From contig CAZCTC010000016.1 of NCBI GenBank assembly GCA_964501335.1, positions 62,001 through 126,000 on the forward strand: 64,000 nucleotides of DNA, read 5' to 3'. The position numbers and the translations under genes were made by a program. Source of the stretch: CAZCTC01 sp964501335 (GTDB taxonomy: Bacteria > Chloroflexota > Anaerolineae > B4-G1 > SLSP01). Every line of letters starts with the position of its first letter. Position 1 is the first letter of the stretch. The notes beneath the pieces were generated by a model, which saw nothing but the letters and a program-made list of their open reading frames with translations, did no database searches and had not been told where the DNA came from. Shown piece after piece: positions 57,362 through 64,000 of the stretch.

Positions 57362-60175
57362 ATGTCAGTCTTAAACAATATCAATATGAAACCCAAACTG
57401 ATCGGGCTCTTTCTAATCGTCGGGCTGATCCCCATCCTCATCATCGCCGGCTTCAGCCTCTACAACGCCAGCCAGTCTCTCCAGGAAGCCGGCTACAACG
57501 CCCTGGAAGGGACCCGCATCGTCAAACAAAACTGGATTATCGATTACTTCAATAAGAGCCAATCCGACATGCATGCCGTCGCCGATTCAGTCATCGCCCT
57601 GCGCCAGGCCACCCTGAAAGAGCTCTATTCCATTCAAACCAACAAACAACAGCAACTGGCCGACTACTTCAATGAACAACATGTCAATATCCAGAGCCTG
57701 AAACATGTCGCAACCCCGACTCAAGCCCTGATCGCTTTCCGCACCGCTCTGGAAGCCGAAAAAACCCCCGGCGGTACCCGTTGGCTCGCCGCCGAAAGCC
57801 AGTTCGGCCCCACACTCAACAACATTGCTGCCAACTGGCAGTACAAAGACATTCTGCTGATCAACGACAACGGCCTCATTGTCTATAGTCTCAATGAGAC
57901 GGGAATCATCGGCACCAGCCTGCTTGACGGCAAACTTCAGGACAGCAATCTGGCCGCCGCCTACCGCGCCGTACTGAGCGGTCAGGATGTCGCCATCGCC
58001 GACTTCCAGCCTTACACTTCCCTGAACAAAGCCTTCGCCGGCTATGCCGTCGGCGCCCTCCGCGACACCAACAACAACCGCATCGGCCTCATCGCTATGG
58101 AAATGCCCACCGACCGGCTTAATAGCATCGCCCAGGATCGCACCGGGCTCGGCGCCAGCGGCGAAACTTACTTCGCTGCTAAAGAATCCGACAACCGCAT
58201 CGTCTTCCGCAGTACCATGCTCACCATGGGCGACGGCAAATATGTCCAGGGCTACGACCTGACATCTATCGCCCCCCAATACCTGCAAGAAGCGCTCAAC
58301 GGCCAGAAAGGCCAGGGCATGTACATCGACTCCGAAGGTAAATCGGTTCTGGTCGTCTACAGGCCCCTCGCCCTGGAAGGGATGAACTGGGCCATCGTCA
58401 CCAAGATCGATGTGGTCGAAACCCTCGCCCCCAGCACCGGCACCAACGACACCGATCTCTTCACCGCCTACCAAAAACAATACGGCTACGGCGACATGCT
58501 CCTGATCACCGCCAACGGCGATATTGTTCATACCAGCAACAAAGATGATGAATACACTACCAATATCCTCACGGGAGAATACAAAGAAACCAATCTGGCC
58601 GACGCCGTTAAAGCCGCTCTGCAAAACAAAGCGTTCGCCTTCGCCGACTTTGTCCCCTACCCCCCGGCCGACAACAAACCGGTCGCCTTCATGGCCCAAC
58701 CGCTCATCGCCGACGGCCTGGTCGAAGGCGTAGTCGTGGCCCAACTGCCGGTCGAGAAGATCAACCAGATTATGCAGGCTACCGCCGGCAATAACCAGAC
58801 CCAGATCGCCTACCTGGTCGGCAATGACAATCGCATGCGCTCCGACATTCCGGGTGACAACAGCCACTCTATTGAAGCTTCTTTTAAAGGCAATGTCGCC
58901 GCCAACGGCATCAGCAATGAGGCCGTCACGGCAGCGCTGACCGGACAGGCCAACCATCTTATCCAAACCAACTATGCCGGCAAAGAGGTGCTTACCGCCT
59001 ACAGCCCCGTCGTGCTTTTCGATGGAACCAACAATAAAACCACCTGGGCCATTCTGGTCGATGTCGAAACCGGCGAAGTCAATAAACCCGTCATCACCCT
59101 CATGGGCTACATCGGCGGCATCGGCATCCTCATCGCCCTCTTCGTGATCGGCCTGGCCCTCTACGTCGCCACCAACATCGCCAATCCCATCCAGCGCATC
59201 ACCGCGGTGGCCCGCGCCATCGCCAGCGGCGACCTGACCCAGGAAGTGACCTTCCACCAGCGCGATGAGATCGGCGAACTGGCCGACGCCTTCCGACGCT
59301 TGAGCGCCAGCCTGCGCGTCATCCTCAGCAATATCCAGGAAACCGCCAGCAGCCTCAATGCCGCCTCTGCGGAAATCCTGGCCGCCACCACCCAGCAGGC
59401 CTCCGGCGCCAGCGAACAATCCGCCGCCGTAACCCAGACCACGACCACCGTGGACGAAGTCCGGGTGATCTCCGAACAGGCCATCAACCGCTCTCAAGAA
59501 GTGGCCGTCTCCGCCAAGCGTACGGTCGAAGTCTCCCGCAGCGGTCGCCAGTCGATCGAGGGTATTGTCGGCAGCATGAACCAGATCAAGACCCGCGTCG
59601 AACACATCGCCCAGAACATCCTGGCCCTCTCCGACAAGACCCAACAGATCGGCGCGATCATCACCACGGTCAATGACATTGCCTCTCAGTCCAACATGCT
59701 GGCCCTCAACGCCTCGGTCGAAGCCGCCCGCGCCGGAGAACACGGCAAGGGCTTCGCCGTCGTCGCCACCGAAGTGCGCAATCTGGCCGAACAATCCCGC
59801 CAGGCTACCTCCCAGGTACGGGCCATCCTCACCGACATCCAGAATGCCATCAACGCCTCCGTCATGGTAACGGAAGAAGGCGTCAAAGTCGTCGAAGACG
59901 GCGTCGGCCGCGCCGGCGATGCCCGCGAAGCCATCGAACAGCTCGCCTCCGTGATCACCGAGTCGGCCCAGATCGCCGGGCAGGTCGCCGCCGGCGGACA
60001 GCAGCAGGCCTCCGGCGTCGAACAGATCGCCCTGGCCATCCAGAACATCAACCAGGCCATGCAGCAGAATCTCGCCAGCACCCGGCAGGCCGAAAATGCC
60101 GCACGCAGCCTCAATCAGATGGCCAACAGTCTGAACGAGACGGTCAAGCAGTATAAAATAAACGGGCGGAACTGA
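57362..60175 (+). CDS. Methyl-accepting chemotaxis protein with very large sensor region
   Basis: A 937-residue transducer. First helix about 12-33 (LIGLFLIVGLIPILIIAGFSLY). The extracytoplasmic region (about 34-578) is far larger than one dCache domain and repeats the theme DILLINDNGLIVYSLNETGI / DMLLITANGDIVHTSNKDDE with IADFQPY / FADFVPY, so it looks like tandem Cache-like units. Second helix 579-603, HAMP about 604-656, then the signalling domain with NDIASQSNMLALNASVEAARAGEHGKGFAVVA. No C-terminal CheR-tether pentapeptide. GGAGG precedes ATG. Confidence 0.93.
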   Translation: MSVLNNINMKPKLIGLFLIVGLIPILIIAGFSLYNASQSLQEAGYNALEGTRIVKQNWIIDYFNKSQSDMHAVADSVIALRQATLKELYSIQTNKQQQLADYFNEQHVNIQSLKHVATPTQALIAFRTALEAEKTPGGTRWLAAESQFGPTLNNIAANWQYKDILLINDNGLIVYSLNETGIIGTSLLDGKLQDSNLAAAYRAVLSGQDVAIADFQPYTSLNKAFAGYAVGALRDTNNNRIGLIAMEMPTDRLNSIAQDRTGLGASGETYFAAKESDNRIVFRSTMLTMGDGKYVQGYDLTSIAPQYLQEALNGQKGQGMYIDSEGKSVLVVYRPLALEGMNWAIVTKIDVVETLAPSTGTNDTDLFTAYQKQYGYGDMLLITANGDIVHTSNKDDEYTTNILTGEYKETNLADAVKAALQNKAFAFADFVPYPPADNKPVAFMAQPLIADGLVEGVVVAQLPVEKINQIMQATAGNNQTQIAYLVGNDNRMRSDIPGDNSHSIEASFKGNVAANGISNEAVTAALTGQANHLIQTNYAGKEVLTAYSPVVLFDGTNNKTTWAILVDVETGEVNKPVITLMGYIGGIGILIALFVIGLALYVATNIANPIQRITAVARAIASGDLTQEVTFHQRDEIGELADAFRRLSASLRVILSNIQETASSLNAASAEILAATTQQASGASEQSAAVTQTTTTVDEVRVISEQAINRSQEVAVSAKRTVEVSRSGRQSIEGIVGSMNQIKTRVEHIAQNILALSDKTQQIGAIITTVNDIASQSNMLALNASVEAARAGEHGKGFAVVATEVRNLAEQSRQATSQVRAILTDIQNAINASVMVTEEGVKVVEDGVGRAGDAREAIEQLASVITESAQIAGQVAAGGQQQASGVEQIALAIQNINQAMQQNLASTRQAENAARSLNQMANSLNETVKQYKINGRN

Positions 60176-60209
60176 GAACTGCCGCAGCAGTCCTCTCAAG
60201 GAGCACACC

Positions 60210-62534
60210 ATGAGTCCCGATGACGAATTTCGCGCCCGGCTACTCGAAAGTTTCCGGACGGAATTAAAAGAATATCTCCAGACGATCAATGAGGGTCTGC
60301 TGGCCCTGGAACAATCCAAAATCCCGCCGGAACAGCAAGCGACGCTCCTCGATCCGGTCTTCCGTGCCGCCCATAGCCTGAAAGGAGCCGCCCGTACGGT
60401 CGGCTCCAAACCCATCTCCCAACTGGCCCATGCGCTGGAAGATATCCTGGATCAACTGCGCCATCAAACCCTGCATCCGACACCGGAACTCTTTACGGCC
60501 TGCTATCAGACCCTGGATCTGATCCAAAACCTCCATGCAGGAGCCGCAGATACCCCGGTCGATATCGCACCGCAGCTGGCTATCCTGGACCCTTTCCGAC
60601 AAAACGGCGCTCCCCCGATGACCCGTTCGGAAAAACCCGCAATTGCCGTCAAAAAGACGGAAGCCACCCCTCCGCCGCCTGAGAAGAAAGTGGAAAAGAA
60701 AATAGAACCGGCGCCCGCCCCGGCTGAAAAGCCCCGCGCCGCCGCCCCCCGCCCGGAAAACGGCGACGAAACGATCCGCGTCCAGGTCAGCAAACTCGAC
60801 GCCCTGCTCGGTCAGCTCAGCGAACTGCTCATCACCAAAATCCGCATCGAGCAACGCCAGACCCAGCTTCAGGAACTCGAAAGCCGCCTCAATGCCTGGG
60901 AAAAGAACTGGTTGACGGTCCAGAGCAGCTACAGCCGCCTGCAACACCAGAACACCGTCGGCGACGGTCAGCACCAACGCGACCTCGCCCAACTCTTTGC
61001 CTATCTCGACGACAATCAGGAACAGCTGCGCAACGCCCATACCCTCGCCGCCCAGCTCTCCCGCGAATATGCCAACGACACGCTGCAAATGGCCCTGGTC
61101 GTCGAACAGCTCGAAGAAGAGATCAAAAAAGTCCGCATGCTCCCGCTCAGCACCATCCTCAGTCCCTTCGGACGGATGGTCCGCGACCTGGCCTACGAAG
61201 CCGGCAAAGAGGCCATCCTCCAGATCGCCGGAGCCGAAACCGGGCTCGACAAACGCATTCTGGAGCAGATCAAAGATCCGCTGCTGCACATGCTGCGCAA
61301 CGCCATCGACCACGGCATCGAGCGCCCCGACGACCGCGCGGCGCAGGGCAAACCCCGCCACGGCACCATCAACCTCACCGCTGAACAGGTCGGGCAGGAA
61401 GTCGTCATTAAAGTCTCCGACGACGGCCGCGGCCTCGATCTGGAAGCTATCCGCCGCACCCTCGCCCGCCGGCAGGGTGAAGAGGTCCAGGAATTGACCA
61501 AAACCGATCTGGAACTGGCCATCTTCAACGCCGGCGTCTCCACCAGCCCTACCATCACCGATCTCTCCGGCCGCGGCGTCGGGCTGGATGTAGTACGTCG
61601 GAACGTCGAAGCCCTGCACGGCCGCATCGAACTGGACTGGCAGCCCGGCCAGGGCACCACTTTCATCCTCACATTGCCGCTGGCTCTCAGCAATATGCGC
61701 GGCCTGCTGGTCAACGCCGGCGGGGAACGCTTCGTCATCCCTTTACACCAGATCGAACGGATGCTCCCTCTGGATTGGGACCAGGTAACCCGGCTGGGCG
61801 GCCACGACGCCCTCGACTATCAGGGCCGGCTCATCCCGCTCGCCCGGCTGGCCGACATCCTGGCCATCCCGGAAAAACGCCGCCCGCCCGAACCGCCCAT
61901 CCCCCCCATCGTCATCGTCGCCGCCGGGGAACAACGCACCGCCTTCATTGTTGACGCCCTCACCAGCGAACAGGAAATCGTCAACAAAGGGCTGGGCCGC
62001 CAGATCGAACGGATCGGAGGCCTGGCCGGCGCCACCGTCCTGGGCAATGGAGAGATCGTCCTGGTGCTCCATATCGGCGATCTGATCCAGATGGCACTTC
62101 ATGAAAGCCGACAGGCGCTCTCCCGCAAAGTCTCCGAAATCGATCCCGCCGTCATGACTCAGGATCGCCGCTGGCTGCTCATCGTCGACGACTCGATCAC
62201 CACCCGCGCCCTGGAAAAGAACATCCTGGAAGCCGCCGGCTATCGCGTCCAGCTGGCCACCAACGGCCAGGAAGCCTGGGATCTCCTTGCCTCGATTTCC
62301 GAGATGCCCGAGCTGGTCATCTCCGACGTCTCCATGCCCCGCATGGACGGCATCGCCCTGACCCGCAAAATCAAAGGCGACAGCCGCACCTCCCAGCTGC
62401 CGGTCATCCTGGTCACCTCATTGGATTCTCCCCAGGACAAAGCCCGCGGCATCGAAGCCGGCGCCGACGCCTACATCAGCAAAGGCACCTTCGACCAAAG
62501 TAACCTGCTGGACACAGTAGAACAATTGATTTAA
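60210..62534 (+). CDS. cheA: CheA-type hybrid histidine kinase with C-terminal receiver (WspE-like)
   Basis: A 774-residue kinase. HPt with phospho-His in FRAAHSLKGAARTVG near 55, a Pro/Ala/Lys-rich linker in place of the P2 domain (about 145-190), and dimerisation helices from about 195. The ATPase has MLRNAIDHGIERP near 368, VSDDGRGLDLEAI near 408, DLSGRGVGLDVVRRNVEAL near 450 and GTTFILTLPLALS. A CheW-like P5 domain (about 495-630) and a receiver (LLIVDDSITTRALEKNI, phospho-Asp in VISDVSMPRMDG) complete it. Fusion of REC and lack of P2 match WspE-type CheA. AAGGAG precedes ATG. Confidence 0.94.
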   Translation: MSPDDEFRARLLESFRTELKEYLQTINEGLLALEQSKIPPEQQATLLDPVFRAAHSLKGAARTVGSKPISQLAHALEDILDQLRHQTLHPTPELFTACYQTLDLIQNLHAGAADTPVDIAPQLAILDPFRQNGAPPMTRSEKPAIAVKKTEATPPPPEKKVEKKIEPAPAPAEKPRAAAPRPENGDETIRVQVSKLDALLGQLSELLITKIRIEQRQTQLQELESRLNAWEKNWLTVQSSYSRLQHQNTVGDGQHQRDLAQLFAYLDDNQEQLRNAHTLAAQLSREYANDTLQMALVVEQLEEEIKKVRMLPLSTILSPFGRMVRDLAYEAGKEAILQIAGAETGLDKRILEQIKDPLLHMLRNAIDHGIERPDDRAAQGKPRHGTINLTAEQVGQEVVIKVSDDGRGLDLEAIRRTLARRQGEEVQELTKTDLELAIFNAGVSTSPTITDLSGRGVGLDVVRRNVEALHGRIELDWQPGQGTTFILTLPLALSNMRGLLVNAGGERFVIPLHQIERMLPLDWDQVTRLGGHDALDYQGRLIPLARLADILAIPEKRRPPEPPIPPIVIVAAGEQRTAFIVDALTSEQEIVNKGLGRQIERIGGLAGATVLGNGEIVLVLHIGDLIQMALHESRQALSRKVSEIDPAVMTQDRRWLLIVDDSITTRALEKNILEAAGYRVQLATNGQEAWDLLASISEMPELVISDVSMPRMDGIALTRKIKGDSRTSQLPVILVTSLDSPQDKARGIEAGADAYISKGTFDQSNLLDTVEQLI

Positions 62535-62554
62535 AATTAGGACCCAAAATAATT

Positions 62555-62645
62555 ACAGGCGCGGAAATCTGGAGAAAAATAAAAAATCTCCCCTATCCCG
62601 CGTGTCGATTCTTACCGGTAAAAAACCTTATGCGGGACGTAAGGA
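62555..62645 (+). repeat. Palindromic element copy 21, palindrome missing
   Basis: CGGAAATCTGGAGAAAA joins directly to ATAAAAAATCTCCCC and the right module (ATCCCGCGTGTCGATTCTTA to TTATGCGGGACGTAAGG). The hairpin is missing as in copy 3a. It reads in frame, without a stop, into the cheY start. Confidence 0.68.
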
Positions 62646-62655
62646 AAGGGATACC

Positions 62656-63057
62656 ATGGCTCGACCAAAAACCATATTGATCGCCGAAGACAGCCAGGTC
62701 CAGGGCAGCGCCCTCAAACACATGCTGGAAACCGAAGGCTTCAACGTCCTGTGGGCCCTGGATGGTCAGGCCGCCATCACCATGGCCGCCATCCATCTGC
62801 CCGACGCCATTGTCATGGATATCGAAATGCCCAACATGACCGGCCTGGAAGCCTGTCTCCACCTGAAAGAAAACTTTGTCACCCAGGAAATTCCTGTCGT
62901 CCTGCTCACTTCCAAAGAAGACCTGGACACCGTGGATGAAGCCCTGAACTGCGGAGCCGCCGACTTCATCCCCAAAGATGAACTCTCCGGCCCGGCTCTG
63001 CTCAATTCTCTGGCTGCCCTTCAAGAAACAGGACCGGATGCCAACGACGAAGATTGA
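62656..63057 (+). CDS. cheY: CheY-like response regulator
   Basis: A 133-residue receiver: acidic pair in ILIAEDSQVQGSAL, phospho-Asp in AIVMDIEMPNMTGLE near 57, switch Thr in VVLLTSKEDLD near 85, Lys in FIPKDELSG near 107. No output domain. ATG 62656 is preceded by AAGGAAAGGG that comes from the end of the repeat element, so the element may supply the ribosome site. It overlaps cheB by 20 bases. Confidence 0.9.
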   Translation: MARPKTILIAEDSQVQGSALKHMLETEGFNVLWALDGQAAITMAAIHLPDAIVMDIEMPNMTGLEACLHLKENFVTQEIPVVLLTSKEDLDTVDEALNCGAADFIPKDELSGPALLNSLAALQETGPDANDED

Positions 63058-64000
63058 TTTAAACCTGACCCATCCGCCTGTCGTGCGCGTACTGGTCATT
63101 GACGATTCCAGTACCAGCCGCGAATTTCTAATCTCGATCTTACAGCGCGCCGAAGGCATCCAGGTCATCGGCAGCGGTAAAACCGGCGATGAAGCCGTCC
63201 GTCTTACCCGGCGGATGAAGCCCGACGTCTTATTAATGGACCTTACCATGCCTTTTATGGATGGCCTGGAAGCCACCCGACACATCATGCACGAACAACC
63301 GACCCCCATCGTCCTGATCACCGGTAACGATCTGCGGGCCGATCAGAAAAAAACCGTGCATGAAACCGGCGCTCTGGCCCTGCTCACCAAGCCGGAGATG
63401 ACCGACCGCGAAGCCTGCGAGCAACTGATCAAAACCGTACGCTCCATGGCCCGGGTCCCGGTGGTACGACGCTGGAGCGGCGCCTTCGCCCGCGAGGGAA
63501 CCTTCGAGCTGCAGGCACCGCCGATCCGCTTCGATCCACCGCCGGCAGGCCACACAACCCGGAGTTCAGGAGCCTTTGAGGACAACGAACTCAAACGCTG
63601 CCGCTTGATTGGAATCGCATCGTCAACCGGCGGGCCGGGAGCCCTGGTACGATTGCTGAAACCCTTACCGGCCGCCTTCCCGTTGCCGATTCTGATCGTA
63701 CAACATGTTACCCAGGGCTTTGCCGGCGGCTTCGCCGAATGGCTGGACACGGAATTGAAAATGCCCGTCCGATTGGCCGCTCATGGCGAAGAGATCCGCC
63801 GCGGCGTCGTCTTGATCGCTCCCGACGATTACCATCTGAAAGTAACGCCGCGAGAGCAGATCGAACTGCTGAAAGCACCGTCCTATCATGGACTGCGACC
63901 GTCGGCCAACTATCTCTTCCATTCCATGGCCGTCGGCTACGGGCCCCAGGCCCTGGGGATTATCCTCACCGGCATGGGAGACGACGGCGCGGAAGGCATG
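63038..64000 (+). CDS. cheB: CheB methylesterase (C-terminus beyond window)
   Basis: The first 321 residues are visible. Receiver: VLVIDDSSTSREFL, phospho-Asp in VLLMDLTMPFMDGLE near 62, VLITGND, TKPEMTD. A linker and the esterase domain follow, with catalytic Ser in GIASSTGGPGALVRLL near 192, His in IVQHVTQGFAGGF near 220 and Asp in TGMGDDGAEGM at the window end. It demethylates or deamidates the receptor. The start lies inside cheY with AGGA just upstream. WspF-like by position. Confidence 0.93.
   Translation, partial: MPTTKIDLNLTHPPVVRVLVIDDSSTSREFLISILQRAEGIQVIGSGKTGDEAVRLTRRMKPDVLLMDLTMPFMDGLEATRHIMHEQPTPIVLITGNDLRADQKKTVHETGALALLTKPEMTDREACEQLIKTVRSMARVPVVRRWSGAFAREGTFELQAPPIRFDPPPAGHTTRSSGAFEDNELKRCRLIGIASSTGGPGALVRLLKPLPAAFPLPILIVQHVTQGFAGGFAEWLDTELKMPVRLAAHGEEIRRGVVLIAPDDYHLKVTPREQIELLKAPSYHGLRPSANYLFHSMAVGYGPQALGIILTGMGDDGAEGM

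Noticed and set aside
57587..60415. Long open frame of about 940 codons on the minus strand opposite the mcp gene
   Set aside because: It is the mirror of a highly codon-biased gene; the composition is Gly/Asp-rich with no domain, and the plus-strand product is an unmistakable chemoreceptor.

Overview
The window looks like a chromosomal segment of a GC-rich bacterium, most probably a member of the Chloroflexota (Anaerolineae-like). That placement is inferred from the gene mix (TtuA/TtuB tRNA thiolation pair, DUF6485 and DUF3795 Cys-rich proteins, kinase-AAA-TPR giants, propeller histidine kinases, polyferredoxin plus DUF362) and is not proven. Protein genes are densely packed on both strands, usually with good Shine-Dalgarno sequences. 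Clear promoters repeatedly show a 16-17 bp spacer. There is one tRNA (Pro-UGG). I saw no rRNA, CRISPR array, prophage or transposase gene.

Layout. 1-2.8 kb (minus): an operon ttuB-ttuA, three paralogous tiny membrane proteins, then moxR running off the left edge. 2.9-9.5 kb: a TPR protein, a TGS-type nucleoside kinase, a zinc-ribbon/TPR/TolB-propeller protein, tRNA-Pro, two unknown coupled genes and a Lon-N-domain protein. 9.6-12.2 kb (minus): polyferredoxin plus Tat-exported DUF362 protein. 12.6-17.4 kb: two tiny paralogous proteins, a secreted Cys-rich unknown protein, an acidic unknown protein and two duplicated PH-like membrane proteins. 17.7-21.1 kb (minus): nitroreductase, creatininase-family hydrolase, AEC transporter, ketopantoate-reductase-like protein. 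21.9-25.9 kb (minus): pstSCAB with a cyclic-nucleotide-binding protein upstream. 26-33.7 kb (minus): M1-like peptidase lipoprotein, receiver protein, NarL regulator with a propeller histidine kinase, and two ribbon-helix-helix-like paralogues with an operator-promoter. 34-36.7 kb (plus): pyruvate-kinase-domain protein, YhhN, DUF6485 protein and tgt. 37.5-43.3 kb: acetate kinase coupled to a degenerate acetate kinase paralogue, a nucleotidyltransferase, a three-gene plus-strand operon including a methyltransferase, and an HD protein. 43.7-52.4 kb (minus): two giant Ser/Thr kinase-AAA-TPR paralogues and a GAF histidine kinase. 52.6-53.9 kb: DUF3795 and pentapeptide proteins. 54.2-64 kb (plus): a chemosensory cluster cheW-cheR(TPR)-cheW-mcp-cheA(REC)-cheY-cheB whose parts and partial order resemble Pseudomonas Wsp.

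The most striking feature is not a gene. About 25 copies or fragments of one intergenic element (about 110-150 bp when full) are scattered through the window in both orientations. Each full copy has a left module, a long central palindrome with a TCAGAA-type loop, a pyrimidine-rich tract and a right module ending in GCGGGACG. The palindrome arms differ between copies but pairing is kept by compensating changes. Some copies have lost the palindrome, several keep a common open frame, and two run in frame into the starts of che genes. Three other short dispersed families sit beside them: GTCTAC repeats, CACAGAG/GTGGTGAAATC repeats and GTAGGGGCGG palindromes. There is also a pair of 85-bp MITE-like sequences.
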